Shown here piece after piece: positions 16,958-26,443 of a DNA stretch of 59,629 nucleotides. Each line of letters opens with the position of its first letter. Within the stretch, counting starts at the first letter, position 1. The position numbers and the translations under genes were made by a program. The stretch comes from an uncultured Ruminococcus sp. (GTDB lineage: Bacteria > Bacillota > Clostridia > Oscillospirales > CAG-272): positions 1-59,629 of the forward strand of contig CACWOQ010000005.1 of assembly GCA_902762505.1 (NCBI GenBank), in the 5' to 3' direction. Below the pieces are notes generated by a model, which was given only the letters and a program-made list of their open reading frames with translations, had not been told where the DNA came from and did no database searches.

Positions 16958-18553
16958 TCACAAAGCGGAAGAAAGGAGGTACCCGGCTGTAATCGTATCA
17001 ATAGCCGGAAAGTCCGCTCTGTTTTCATATTTATGCATTTCGTTGTCCGTCAGCGTGACGCCGCGCGTTATCTGTCCCGCGGGGCTGTCCTTGCTTCCGC
17101 GGCGGTTGATCCTGACAGACGCGCCGCCGGACGTTTTTTCCGCGTAGTAAAAGCTGCATCCGGAAACCGAGATCCCCTCGTTTTCACGGTTGAAGACGAG
17201 TATATCAAAATTATAATTTTCGTTATATACGTTCTTCATATTGCCGTAGAAAACGCAGTTTTTTATGACGCAGTCCGTGCTCGGCGTATGGACCTGCTCG
17301 CCCGTGACCTGATCGGTCATGACGGTGTCCATAATCAGAACGCCCTGCCCGTCGTTGTTGTCGATCACACAGTGATCAAGCGTCACGTTGTGGTCGTCTC
17401 TTTCGAAATCGAAGCCGCAGCCGTCGGGATATCCGCCGTTTTTGCATCCGCCGAACCTGCTGTTTCTGACGTAAAGATTCTGACAGCTCGACAAGAGCGC
17501 GGCTGTCGTACCGTACGCCATCGTAAAGCCTTCCATTCCGCCGTCGTATATTATATTCTCGAATACGCCCCATTCGCTGTCCCCGGTGCCGTCGTAGCCA
17601 AAATCGCAGGAATCGAAATTGAGCGCCGTCATCGTGTTCCGGCAGACTACGTTTTTTATCCGCCAGTTTTTCGTATACGCTCTGAACTGATGGTCGCCCG
17701 TGCCGTAGTGATAATTGTAGCAGTTCGCGCCAACGGCGATAACGCAGCCGTCGAAAACGCAGTCCTCGACGGTAACGCACGAAAACACCGTAGTCGGCGC
17801 GCATTTGCCGGGCAGATCGACCGACGAAAGCGGAAGAGAAGGTCTGCCCCCGACGTTCACCGCCGCGGGCCACACGTATTCATACGCGCCGCCGCCGGAA
17901 AGACCCGCGCGCGGCTTGCCGAGCCAGCTTATATCCGTAAGCGCCTCGGTCATAAGGTCCGGGCAGTTTATGTTTATAAAAGCACAGTTATAAAAGGCTA
18001 TATTGCCGTTGTCGCCGCCGGTAGAACGGATGTATACGCCCTGATGCGAATCCGAGACTGTGACGCCGTCGAATATGATATGTCCGAGCCCCGTTCCCGG
18101 GTCCTCGCACAGTATCGCTATATCGTCTCTTTCGCATGACAGGGATATGCGCGGCGCGGGAAGTCCGCCGTCGCCGTATGATCCGACGTAAACAGGCGCC
18201 TCCGCGCTTCCTTTGCCGCGGATAATCAGCCGTTCATGCCATACGTCTCCGCGGCGCAGAAGTATCCTGTCACCGGGGGAAAGCGTCAGCGAATCGCAGA
18301 ACGACAGACTTTTTTTCGCCGTTTCCGCGGTTTTTCCGTCGGCGTTGTCGTCGCCGTCGGCGCTGAAATAGTATCTGTTCCCTTCATCGCTCAATTCATA
18401 CCACCGCTCTTTTGTCATATCGGCCTCCGGCTCCGTGACCGTTACGGTCGTTGTATTCTCCGCGTCTCCGGTGATCTCCGTATCCGCGGGGATCTCCGTA
18501 CACGAGCACAGCAAAAGCGCAAGCAGCGCCGCGGTAAGTCTTATCCTCTTCAT
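16958..18553 (-). CDS. Right-handed parallel beta-helix lipoprotein
   Basis: 531 residues. Lipobox LLLCSC at about residue 18, then a Thr/Glu linker (TTTVTVTEPEADM). A typical beta-helix opening follows: YYFSADGDDNADGKTAETA, then LSPGDRILLRRGDVWHERLII. Later coils have NIAFYNCAFIN, VTVEDCVFDGCVI, LYVRNSRFGGCKNG and VTLDHCVIDNNDGQGVLI, the repeating N/D-C-x-F ladder of pectate-lyase-like folds. Surface-anchored polysaccharide binding or lyase is likely. It shares a TGATG start/stop overlap with the kinase gene, so a secreted protein is translated at the end of a cytosolic stress operon, which is odd. Confidence 0.82.
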   Translation of the reverse strand: MKRIRLTAALLALLLCSCTEIPADTEITGDAENTTTVTVTEPEADMTKERWYELSDEGNRYYFSADGDDNADGKTAETAKKSLSFCDSLTLSPGDRILLRRGDVWHERLIIRGKGSAEAPVYVGSYGDGGLPAPRISLSCERDDIAILCEDPGTGLGHIIFDGVTVSDSHQGVYIRSTGGDNGNIAFYNCAFININCPDLMTEALTDISWLGKPRAGLSGGGAYEYVWPAAVNVGGRPSLPLSSVDLPGKCAPTTVFSCVTVEDCVFDGCVIAVGANCYNYHYGTGDHQFRAYTKNWRIKNVVCRNTMTALNFDSCDFGYDGTGDSEWGVFENIIYDGGMEGFTMAYGTTAALLSSCQNLYVRNSRFGGCKNGGYPDGCGFDFERDDHNVTLDHCVIDNNDGQGVLIMDTVMTDQVTGEQVHTPSTDCVIKNCVFYGNMKNVYNENYNFDILVFNRENEGISVSGCSFYYAEKTSGGASVRINRRGSKDSPAGQITRGVTLTDNEMHKYENRADFPAIDTITAGYLLSSAL

Positions 18554-20235
18554 CAGCCGACGGGGAAAACGCTTCCGCCGATGAACTCACGGATCAGGCT
18601 GTTTCTCGGCACGTCCTCGCAGGAGAGCCCGAGAAAATATTCAAGGAATTTCAGAAGTCTTTTCGCCTCGGTATACTCCGGTTCATCCTTCGATATCGAG
18701 AAAAGCAGGGGTTCCGCAAACGTTTTCAGCACCGCGAGCTCGTAAAGCGACGCGGAGTTGAACATCACGTCCGCGCTTTCCTGGAACGGGAAAATGTGCT
18801 TCTGCTCGCCGTGGCGTACCGACTGCCAGCGGCTGATGGTCTCCCTCGCGGAGAAGCCTCTCGTCCTCGCGTCCCGGACCATCCTGCGTATCTCGCGGTT
18901 GTCCGTCGTCGGTATGCGGTTGTGCTCGTCTATGTTCAGAGCGGTTACGGCGCTTATATAGATCTTGAATTTGTCCTCCGGTCTTATCGCGTACGAAAGC
19001 GCGTCGTTCAGACCGTGTATGCCTTCTATCACAAGCACGTCGTTCGAGCCGAGTCTGAGAGTGGAGCCGTTGTATTCCGGCACGCCTTTTTTGAAGTTGA
19101 ACGTAGGCGGCTCGACCGTTTCGCCGCGCAGAAGCGCGGTCATCTGTTTATTGAAAAGCTCCACGTCTATCGCTTCAAGACACTCGAAATCGTATTCTCC
19201 GTTCTCGTCCTTCGGCGTTTTTTCGCGTTCGACGTAATAATTGTCGCAGGCGACGGGATGAGCGCGCAGACCGACGTTTTCAAGCTGTACCGACAGTCTG
19301 TGCGAAAATGAGGTCTTGCCGGACGACGAAGGACCGGCGATCATAACGATACGGCGGTTCTCCTCCTTTATACGCTTGGCGATATTGCCGATAAGATGCT
19401 CCTGATAAGCTTCCGAGCAAAGTATGATATCGCGTCCGCGCCCTTCGGAAATAGCGTCGTTCAGGGCGGCGACGGTTGGAATTCCGAGATTTTCGCCCCA
19501 TACGTTCGTCGCGCGCATCGTTTCAAACAGCTTTGCGGGTATCTCCGGTCTGCCCGGCTCCGTCGGTCTTCTGTGATACGGGAGCGTGAGTATTATGCCG
19601 TCCGCGTACCTTCTCATGTCGAAAACATTTATATATCCGGTAGACGGCGGCATATAGCCGTAGTAATAATCGTAATAATTGCCGAGCCTGTAAACGTTCG
19701 TCGTTGACGAACGGCGGTAATGGAAAAGCCTTTCCTTATCCGTCATGCCGTGGCGGCGGAAAAGCGCTGTCGCCTCGTCCGTCTGCATCTTTGTTTTCGT
19801 GAATTTTTCATTCTCGTCCGCATAGCGCCTCATCGTCTCCTTTACGGCGTCGACCTCCTCATCGCTTATCCGGCCGTTTTTGAGCGTGCAGTTGAAGTAA
19901 AGGCTGTCGCCCACGGCGTATTCGAGCTTAAGCTTTTCAATCCTTTTGCCGTAAACGTGAGTCATGGCGCGCAAGAACATCATAGTCGCGCCGCGCTCGT
20001 ACGTTTTGTGTCCGTCGCGGTCGTACGTCGTTATGAATACGAGCCGTTCGGGTTCCGATTCGTTTTTCAGAAATCCGCTTTTTTCCGTGACGGTCTTGTT
20101 CAGTTCAAGCAGCGTCTGACCGACGCGGGCAAGAATAATCGGGAAGTCGTATCCGGACTGATACTGCTCCGCTAAGGAGAGATAAGTTGTGCCTTCCGGT
20201 ACGTCTATGATCTGATCCTTGTGTAAAAACAACAT
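18553..20235 (-). CDS. Nucleoside kinase with N-terminal TGS-like domain (uridine kinase family)
   Basis: 560 residues from MLFLHKDQII at 20235, chosen for GGGAGG 9 bases upstream; a longer frame would overlap nnrD. The N-terminal 60-70 residues look like a TGS/ThrRS N-domain, followed by a ThrRS second-domain-like segment (ERGATMMFLRAMTHVYG). The C-terminal phosphoribulokinase/uridine kinase domain has Walker A IAGPSSSGKTSF and CDNYYVER, DFECLEAID and VLVIEGIHGLND. This fusion is widespread in Clostridia and Thermotoga; it probably phosphorylates uridine or another nucleoside. Confidence 0.88.
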   Translation of the reverse strand: MLFLHKDQIIDVPEGTTYLSLAEQYQSGYDFPIILARVGQTLLELNKTVTEKSGFLKNESEPERLVFITTYDRDGHKTYERGATMMFLRAMTHVYGKRIEKLKLEYAVGDSLYFNCTLKNGRISDEEVDAVKETMRRYADENEKFTKTKMQTDEATALFRRHGMTDKERLFHYRRSSTTNVYRLGNYYDYYYGYMPPSTGYINVFDMRRYADGIILTLPYHRRPTEPGRPEIPAKLFETMRATNVWGENLGIPTVAALNDAISEGRGRDIILCSEAYQEHLIGNIAKRIKEENRRIVMIAGPSSSGKTSFSHRLSVQLENVGLRAHPVACDNYYVEREKTPKDENGEYDFECLEAIDVELFNKQMTALLRGETVEPPTFNFKKGVPEYNGSTLRLGSNDVLVIEGIHGLNDALSYAIRPEDKFKIYISAVTALNIDEHNRIPTTDNREIRRMVRDARTRGFSARETISRWQSVRHGEQKHIFPFQESADVMFNSASLYELAVLKTFAEPLLFSISKDEPEYTEAKRLLKFLEYFLGLSCEDVPRNSLIREFIGGSVFPVG

Positions 20236-20258
20236 ATAAAATGGCCTCCCGGTATGAT

Positions 20259-21128
20259 TTACGTGTTTTGTATTTCTCTTACTGCTTTGTATATTTCCGA
20301 CACGGTGTCCGACGCCGTCAAACTGACCTGCCCCGTCCGCCGCTGCGCATATTCCGCGGCGGCGCCGCAAATAAAGGCTCCGCACGCGGCGTTGAGGCAG
20401 AGATCCTCGCCGCTCTGCGCGTTTATTCCCGTTATCACGCCGGACAGCACGTCGCCCGAGCCCGCCGTCGCCATTCCGGGGCATCCGCGGTCGACGAAAA
20501 GTACGCGCCGCCCGTCCGTGACGGTCGTTATCCTGCCTTTAAGCAGTACGGTCACGTTGTATTCCCCGGCGTACTCCACCGCCGCTTTTACCGAGTCCTC
20601 CGCGTCTACGTCTCCGTACAGCCGTCTGAACTCGCCGAGATGCGGCGTTATAACGACGTTTCCGCGGCTTTCGTATTCGATCCGGGACAGCGCCCACAAG
20701 CCGTCCGCGTCGATCAGAAGCGGACATTCAAGTGTCGATACCGCGTATTCGACGGCGGCGATCCTGTCGCTGCTCCTGCCGAAGCCCATGCCGATCCCGA
20801 CGGAGGCGGCGCCGGCAAACGCGCGTGAAAGCTCTTCTTCGCAAAGAGAAGAAAGCGGCGTCAGCGTGCTTTCAAGCAGATACGGCGCAACGTAATCGGC
20901 GATGCGGTCTACGACGGCGAGCCGCGATATACCGCATCCGCTTTTGAGCGCCGAAAGTGAAAGGTTAGCAAGCTTAACCGCGCCGGAATATTCCCTGCAG
21001 CCGCCCAAAAGCACGGCGATTCCGAAATCGTATTTATTGCAGTCCGGGTCTCTTTCGGGAAACAGTTTTTTGAAATCCCCGGCGCGGCACATCATTCCGC
21101 CGACGCCGCGGTATTCGAATTCCGTCAT
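20259..21128 (-). CDS. nnrD: ADP-dependent NAD(P)H-hydrate dehydratase
   Basis: 289 residues. Repairs hydrated NAD(P)H. The signature GMATAGSGDVLSGVI near residue 220 gives the anion hole and catalytic Asp; VVITPHLGEFRRLYGD is the other conserved family block. Only the dehydratase half is present; the usual fused epimerase (NnrE) domain is missing and must be elsewhere if present. Overlaps the phosphodiesterase gene by 4 bases. Placement behind htpG suggests a damage-repair operon. Confidence 0.9.
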   Translation of the reverse strand: MTEFEYRGVGGMMCRAGDFKKLFPERDPDCNKYDFGIAVLLGGCREYSGAVKLANLSLSALKSGCGISRLAVVDRIADYVAPYLLESTLTPLSSLCEEELSRAFAGAASVGIGMGFGRSSDRIAAVEYAVSTLECPLLIDADGLWALSRIEYESRGNVVITPHLGEFRRLYGDVDAEDSVKAAVEYAGEYNVTVLLKGRITTVTDGRRVLFVDRGCPGMATAGSGDVLSGVITGINAQSGEDLCLNAACGAFICGAAAEYAQRRTGQVSLTASDTVSEIYKAVREIQNT

Positions 21129-22402
21129 TTCAGAAGCTCCTCCAGTACGACCCCGTCAGTATCCTTCATTTCAAATCCGAGAGCGCGTGCGAACGTCGGC
21201 GCCTCGTCGACTATATCGCATCTTTCAAGCGTCGCTCCGTCCTTGAAGGACGGTCCTTTGGCGCAAAGCACGGGCTGAGGTCCCTTGTCGGGCATATAGC
21301 CGTGCGTGGCTCTGCCGAGGCGGTAATCGTCGAGCTTGAAGTTGTCCGTCAGCGGTCTGACGACGCCTTCCGAAAAAGACGTGTAGCCGTCCGTTTCAAG
21401 CACGAAATCGAACTGACCGCCGAGGCGGTGCTTTTCCCTGCTCTCCGCCTCCGTCAGCACCTCCGAAATGCCGTATACGCCTTCGTCGCGGAGGTGACAC
21501 AGGTATGAATACACGGCGTCTCTGACGGATCTGTCGTAGACGTAGCAGTACGCGCACATTCCGCCGGAGCGGATATACGCCCTGCATCCGGTGATCTTCC
21601 CGTCGTTTACGCGTATGAAGCCGGCGTCCGCCAGAAGCACGTTGAGCTTGACAGAGCGTTTTATCTCAAGCTGCCCGTGATCGGATATAAGGACGAAATT
21701 CGTTTCGTCAAGCGTCCCCGCGTCTTCCGCGGCGCGGCAGAGCTGACCGATGAAGCTGTCAGTCTCTTTTATCCCCTCGTTTACCTTTTCATTGAAAAGC
21801 CCGGTGTGATGGCGGTATCCGTCTATGTTCGCCGGATGGATCATTATCAGATCCGGTTTGTGCTCCCTTATGATGTCCGCGGCGCAGTTCATCACGAAAA
21901 TATCGGCGCCGGGGTGCGAGCGTTCGACGAAGCCGTCCGCGTATCTGTCGACGATCTTCATGATCTCCGCGGACGTGCCGGAGCGGCGGAACGCCTCTCT
22001 TTTCGTATCGCCCTCGCCCTGAGTCCAGTACTCGTCGATCAGCATATCTATATCCGGATGGTTGCCGGTGACCGGCCAGAACACGCCCGCCGTCGTAAGC
22101 CCGGCACGCTTCGCGTATGTGAAGATGTCCGGCACTTTAACGGAATCATGGAACCATTCCCACGGGCGGTGACCGGGTTCGGGATAAAACACGTCGTTTC
22201 CGGTTATGCCGTGGCGGTCGGGATACGTTCCCGTGGCGATGGAGGTATGAGCCGGATACGTTATCGTCGGATAACACGTTTTAACGGTTTTTACCGACGC
22301 GCCGCCGGCGAGGTATTTTTTGAAATTCGGAAGCGTCCTAAGCAGCTCCATATCGTCGGAGACGAGCGCGTCAGCCGACAGAACGATCATTTTTCTCTTC
22401 AT
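21125..22402 (-). CDS. Type I phosphodiesterase/nucleotide pyrophosphatase family protein
   Basis: 425 residues, alkaline phosphatase superfamily. Metal ligand Asp in LSADALVSDD (residue 11), Thr nucleophile region CYPTITYPAHTSIATGTYP with Thr at about 48, DRHGITGND, and later metal ligands in HPANIDGYRHHTG and LISDHGQLE. No signal peptide, so cytosolic, unlike many NPP enzymes. Substrate could be a nucleotide, phosphodiester or sugar nucleotide. Fully embedded in the htpG operon with 4-base overlaps at both ends. Confidence 0.87.
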   Translation of the reverse strand: MKRKMIVLSADALVSDDMELLRTLPNFKKYLAGGASVKTVKTCYPTITYPAHTSIATGTYPDRHGITGNDVFYPEPGHRPWEWFHDSVKVPDIFTYAKRAGLTTAGVFWPVTGNHPDIDMLIDEYWTQGEGDTKREAFRRSGTSAEIMKIVDRYADGFVERSHPGADIFVMNCAADIIREHKPDLIMIHPANIDGYRHHTGLFNEKVNEGIKETDSFIGQLCRAAEDAGTLDETNFVLISDHGQLEIKRSVKLNVLLADAGFIRVNDGKITGCRAYIRSGGMCAYCYVYDRSVRDAVYSYLCHLRDEGVYGISEVLTEAESREKHRLGGQFDFVLETDGYTSFSEGVVRPLTDNFKLDDYRLGRATHGYMPDKGPQPVLCAKGPSFKDGATLERCDIVDEAPTFARALGFEMKDTDGVVLEELLK

Positions 22403-23208
22403 ACCGTACCCGTGTATACCTCGTTCATCATTACCGGTCTCTGGTCGTTTTTATGCATCCTGATCCCGGGCGAGCCGTGATCGGATTCTGTGTTTATAAG
22501 CGTTATATGCTCCGGCAGCGTTTTATACAGCTCGTGCTTCGTGCTGAGATTCAGCCCCTGTACGTCGCTGTTCTGCTTCGCGCTGCAAAGCATATACGCG
22601 CCCCCGATATCTCCTCCGCAGCAGTAGCCGGACGGATCACCGTTTATATACGTTATCATACCGGACAGACGCAGATCGAAGAAGCAGTCGAGCGCTTTTT
22701 TCGCGCCTGCCGCGTCCCCTTCGCCCGACTTCGGCGTCCATTCCCCGAGGATCCGGTACGCGTCTTTGATATTGTTTACGTCTATCGGAGCGTTCACGAC
22801 GTCGTTTTCGCGGTAAAACCGGGCGAGCTTTGCGCGGATCTTCTGAAACTTATGTCCCTCGAGCGACGCCTGCTCCGCGCGGTCGTAAACGTACTCGTCC
22901 CTGTCGCGGTCACGCAGATATTCAAAGCCGGGAAAAAGCTCTTTTACAAGCTCCGCGTCGCACCGGCGCATCATAATGAGCTCCGCACCTTTATGCGACA
23001 GGATGAAATCCCTTTTGAAGCCGTCCGTACCGACGGGAAACAGGTACGCTCCGCCGCGTACTCCGACGTAAAATCCGTCGTCCCGGACGGTGACCTCAAG
23101 CCCCTGTTCCTGCTCGTAGATGAACAGCGAAAGTCCGCTGTGAGAGGCGAGCGTGTGGTCGAAGCGGCGGCGGATCGCGTCGATCCGTTCGATATCCGTA
23201 TACGTCAT
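22399..23208 (-). CDS. DUF2156 (phosphatidylglycerol lysyltransferase C-terminal-like) protein
   Basis: 269 residues. The segment YLRDRDRDEYVYDRAEQASL followed by GHKFQKIRAKLARF is the hallmark of the DUF2156 family, a tandem GNAT-like fold shared with the C-terminal domain of MprF/LPG synthases. No membrane segments, so it is the soluble form, which uses an unknown acyl or aminoacyl donor. Overlaps htpG and the phosphodiesterase gene by 4 bases each. Confidence 0.85.
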   Translation of the reverse strand: MTYTDIERIDAIRRRFDHTLASHSGLSLFIYEQEQGLEVTVRDDGFYVGVRGGAYLFPVGTDGFKRDFILSHKGAELIMMRRCDAELVKELFPGFEYLRDRDRDEYVYDRAEQASLEGHKFQKIRAKLARFYRENDVVNAPIDVNNIKDAYRILGEWTPKSGEGDAAGAKKALDCFFDLRLSGMITYINGDPSGYCCGGDIGGAYMLCSAKQNSDVQGLNLSTKHELYKTLPEHITLINTESDHGSPGIRMHKNDQRPVMMNEVYTGTV

Positions 23209-25052
23209 ATGAGCGAAAGCAGCTCGTACTGGCTTTCAAGGAAGGCTTTGAGCTCGTCCGCCGTAAGCTGTCTGTGTGCCAGCGTGGCAAGACCGAGGAT
23301 ATAGCCGCAAAGCTTCTTTGCTCTGTCGGCGTCGTTTTCCGCAAGCTCCTCGAGTTTTTTATAAAGCGACGACGACGTATTTACAACGAGCTTCGCCTTT
23401 GACGGCATATCCTCCGCGCCGTCCATACGGTACATACGCATCATATCCGTGAAACGGCGTTCGTGCTCGTCCTCGTTCAGAATTGCCGGCGTCTTTTCGT
23501 CCTTCAGCGCCGCGAAGGATACCTCGAGATCGTCCTTGCCGGAAGCTTTTTTGAACAGCTCCTTCAGTTTTTCGTTCTCCTCGGCTTCGCCGTTTTTCAG
23601 AACGTCGTCAACTCCGGAGTCGACGCGGAGGAACGAAACGCCGCTTCTGTCCGCCTCTATCGTCTGTATGAACTGCGTATCGAGCGGATGATCGAGCAAA
23701 AGCACATCGGCGCCCTGCTCGGAATACATTGAGATATACTGAGCCTGCGTCTTTTTGTCCGTCGCGTAAAACACCTTGTTTTCATGCTTTTCGCGGCAGG
23801 CTTCAAGATATTCGTCAAGCGTCAGGTTTTTATCAGACAGCGCGTCGGAGAACAGCACGCTTCCCTTTACGCGGTCAAAGAATTTTTTATCGCGGATACA
23901 GCCGTATTCGACGAATATTTTTATGTCGTTATAAAGCTTTTCGTATTTTTCGCGGTCGGTGTTGAACATTCCGTTCAGCTTGTCCGCGACCTTTTTGACG
24001 ATATGAGCGGCGATCTTCGTAACGTAGCCGTTGTTTTGCAGGTAGCTGCGGGACACGTTGAGCGGAAGCTCGGGACAGTCGAGAACTCCGCGGAGCATAA
24101 GAAGGTAATCGGGTATGACTTCCTTTATATTATCCGCGACGAACACCTGATTATAGTAAAGCTTTACCTGTCCTTCAAGCGGCTCGTATTCCGAATTGAG
24201 CTTCGGAAAATAAATGATGCCCTTGAAATTGAGAGGATACTCGGCGTTTATGTGGACCCAGAAAAGCGGATCGCGGTAGTCCTTGAAAACCTTTTTATAA
24301 AACGCTTTGTAGTCGTCCTCGGTGCATTCGGACGGCTGTTTCATCCAGAGCGGTGTCGTATCGTTTATCTGCTCGGGCTCTTTCTTGTCCTCACCCTCGC
24401 GGTCATCGTTTTCCGTATCGTAGAAAAACACGGGAACAGGCATGAACGAGCAGTATTTGTCAAGGATCTGCCTGATCTTAAACGCGTCAAGCAGCTCTTT
24501 TTCGTCCTCGGTTATCTTCATGATAACGCTCGTGCCGCGCTCCGTGCGCTCCGACGGGAACGTTTCGTATTCGCCGTCGCTTGTGCATACCCACTTTACC
24601 GCGGGTGCGTCGGTATAGGATTTAGACTCGACGGTGACGGTATCCGATACCATGAAGGATGAATAAAACCCGAGACCGAAGTGACCGATTATCCCCTCCT
24701 GCGGCTTGCCGCTCTCGTCGTTTTCGTATTTCTGAATAAACTCTACGGCGCCGGACAGCGCGATGTTGCAGATATATTTTTCGAGCTCGTCCGCGCTCAT
24801 ACCGATACCGTTGTCGGATACGGTGAGCGTGCCCGCCGTCTTGTCGAGCACGACGTCGATCCTGTAATCCTGCTCCGGCAGAGATATCTGTCCGAGCGAC
24901 TCAAGCCTTTTGAGCTTTGTGATCGCGTCGGAACCGTTTGAAACGATCTCGCGCAGGAATATATCCTTATCGGAATAAAGCCATTTTTTTATGATCGGGA
25001 ACAGGTGCTCCGAATCAACGGAGATCCCGCCCTTTTTTACGTTTTCAGCCAT
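23205..25052 (-). CDS. htpG: Molecular chaperone HtpG (Hsp90)
   Basis: 615 residues, full length for bacterial Hsp90. GHKL ATPase motifs: LREIVSNGSDAITKLKRL (residues 34-51), VSDNGIGMS, and GHFGLGFYSSFMVSD lid glycines. The middle-domain Arg loop is in ELPLNVSRSYLQ. The C-terminal dimerisation region is complete. Leads a six-gene operon; the ATG has AGGAGG upstream. No CIRCE element is visible at the promoter. Confidence 0.96.
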   Translation of the reverse strand: MAENVKKGGISVDSEHLFPIIKKWLYSDKDIFLREIVSNGSDAITKLKRLESLGQISLPEQDYRIDVVLDKTAGTLTVSDNGIGMSADELEKYICNIALSGAVEFIQKYENDESGKPQEGIIGHFGLGFYSSFMVSDTVTVESKSYTDAPAVKWVCTSDGEYETFPSERTERGTSVIMKITEDEKELLDAFKIRQILDKYCSFMPVPVFFYDTENDDREGEDKKEPEQINDTTPLWMKQPSECTEDDYKAFYKKVFKDYRDPLFWVHINAEYPLNFKGIIYFPKLNSEYEPLEGQVKLYYNQVFVADNIKEVIPDYLLMLRGVLDCPELPLNVSRSYLQNNGYVTKIAAHIVKKVADKLNGMFNTDREKYEKLYNDIKIFVEYGCIRDKKFFDRVKGSVLFSDALSDKNLTLDEYLEACREKHENKVFYATDKKTQAQYISMYSEQGADVLLLDHPLDTQFIQTIEADRSGVSFLRVDSGVDDVLKNGEAEENEKLKELFKKASGKDDLEVSFAALKDEKTPAILNEDEHERRFTDMMRMYRMDGAEDMPSKAKLVVNTSSSLYKKLEELAENDADRAKKLCGYILGLATLAHRQLTADELKAFLESQYELLSLI

Positions 25053-25080
25053 GATGTGCCTCCTGTTTGTTGATATATCT

Positions 25081-25109
25081 ATTTTACACCGCTTTTTGGA
25101 TCATGTCAA
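25081..25109 (-). promoter_or_regulatory. htpG operon promoter
   Basis: TTGACA (complement of 25104-25109), 17-bp spacer, TAAAAT (complement of 25081-25086), 29 bases before the start. No CIRCE or CtsR-like repeat seen around it. Confidence 0.78.
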
Positions 25110-25193
25110 CGATAAAATATGAATTTTCCATTATGTATAAAACCGCGCGGATAAGTCAACAATGCGTCATAACCTTAAGAAAGGAAAATTGCC

Positions 25194-25982
25194 ATGACAG
25201 ACAAGGAAGAACTCGACGAGATAAAACAGGAAAAGGCGGCGAGGATCGTTTATATCGCGCTGTCGGTCGTGATCGTTCTGACGATGATAATATCCGTCGT
25301 CTCCGCGATCAACAGAAGAAACAAAAAAACGCCTCCCGTACAGGAGCCGCCGGCTCAGGTCACGGAAACGGAAAGATCGCCTTTGCCGCAAATCACAAAG
25401 GACGGCGGCAAAAAGCCAGACGTCAAACCGGACACCGAAAAGCCGCCGAAGCCCGCTGTGACGGACGCGGCGACGGACAGGGCGGCGGAAACGGAGCCGG
25501 AGACGGAAACGGTCACGGAGCAGACTCCGGAGGAACCGGCGAGCGCCGAAAAGATCTTCGTCGTACCGGTCAACGGCGCGGTGATAAAGGATTATACGAT
25601 GGATATGCCGGCGTATTCGGTCACGATGAACGATTACAGAGTCCATAACGGAACAGACTTTCACGCTGAAAACGGCGACCCGGTCTGCGCGTTCGCCGAC
25701 GGAGTCGTATCAGCCGTTTATTTCGACCCGATGATGGGGCAGACGGTCGTCATCGATCACGGAGACGGCTTGTCGTCGATGTATCAGAATCTGCAGATCA
25801 GTCTGCCGGACCGAACCGAGGTCGGAGCAAAGGTCGCGGCGGGAGACGTGATCGCAGCCGTCGGAGAAACGGCGCTGATCGAATGCGCGGAGGTGCCGCA
25901 CCTTCACTTCTCGCTCATAAAAGACGGGGCGCATATCGCACCGTCGGACTATCTCGGCTCGATCAGAGCGACGGAGGAATAA
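25194..25982 (+). CDS. M23 (LytM) peptidase domain protein, SpoIIQ-like
   Basis: 262 residues. One N-terminal membrane helix (residues 18-40), a Pro/Thr/Glu-rich linker to about 120, then a LytM domain. The zinc ligands look complete: HNGTDFHA (His and Asp) and HLHF near the end. The block preceding the first His, YTMDMPAYSVTMNDYRVHNG, closely resembles clostridial SpoIIQ, which spans the forespore membrane and partners SpoIIIAH. If so, the organism forms spores; a plain cell-wall endopeptidase is the alternative. AAAGGAA lies 10 bases before the ATG. No clear sigma-A promoter in the 85-base gap from the htpG promoter. Confidence 0.8.
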   Translation: MTDKEELDEIKQEKAARIVYIALSVVIVLTMIISVVSAINRRNKKTPPVQEPPAQVTETERSPLPQITKDGGKKPDVKPDTEKPPKPAVTDAATDRAAETEPETETVTEQTPEEPASAEKIFVVPVNGAVIKDYTMDMPAYSVTMNDYRVHNGTDFHAENGDPVCAFADGVVSAVYFDPMMGQTVVIDHGDGLSSMYQNLQISLPDRTEVGAKVAAGDVIAAVGETALIECAEVPHLHFSLIKDGAHIAPSDYLGSIRATEE

Positions 25983-25985
25983 TAA

Positions 25986-26021
25986 ACAAAACGGAGCGCC
26001 GGACACGCTCCGTTTTGTTTT
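25986..26021 (+). terminator. Terminator after the SpoIIQ-like gene
   Basis: Perfect 13-bp stem ACAAAACGGAGCG / CGCTCCGTTTTGT (25986-25998, 26006-26018) with a 7-base loop and a T-rich tail. Confidence 0.85.
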
Positions 26022-26123
26022 CGGCGGCAGTACGCCGCCGCGACCTGTCCCGTGAATATGCCTGCGCAGCTTTCATACCATCCGGAACTGTACCCGTATG
26101 TCATCCCGAATGCAGCTCTCCAT

Positions 26124-26440
26124 GTCATCCCGAGCGCAGCGAAGGATCTCCTTCGATCACCGCCGCACATCAAACCGCGCCGCCGCGCAATCCGCGTTCC
26201 GGGGCTGCCCCCCCACCAGCCCGGAACGCGATGATCCGGCAGAGCCGGATCATAAAGGCGAAAACAGCCGTTTAAGTTATCAGTTATGAGTTATGAGTTA
26301 TGAGTGCTCCGCGCGTTTTTCCGGCGCCCCATCAACTTACAGAGTTGATGGAGGGGATTAGAGGGGGTCAGGGGGAGTTTTGAGGGGTGGGACTCCCCCG
26401 GCGATGAAGCCGCAGAGCACGTCCGGTCGAGCCGCCGCGT
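26124..26440. repeat. Structured intergenic repeat, copy 1
   Basis: Begins GTCATCCCGAGCGCAGCGAA and ends GCCGCCGCGT. It contains a GTTCCGG...CCGGAAC stem, a perfect ATGATCCGGC/GCCGGATCAT hairpin (26231-26253), CCATCAAC/GTTGATGG, and a G-rich segment closed by GGGGGAGT/ACTCCCCC. Compared with copy 2 it carries an extra stretch with heptamers (26276-26303). No credible coding frame; the translated CHPERSEG phrase is a well-known junk translation of this kind of repeat. Confidence 0.8.
26276..26303. repeat. GTTATGA heptamer tandem repeat
   Basis: Four tandem 7-mers: one GTTATCA followed by three GTTATGA. Present only in copy 1 of the larger repeat. Confidence 0.85.
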
Positions 26441-26443
26441 CTC

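Noticed and set aside
25110..25193. Sporulation sigma factor promoter before the SpoIIQ-like gene
   Set aside because: GTATA-like boxes are present but the spacing and -10 do not fit the sigma-F or sigma-E consensus well enough.
25883..26289. Small plus-strand frames containing CHPERSEG
   Set aside because: This phrase is a well-known artefact of a common repeated DNA sequence; no start signal and it crosses a terminator.
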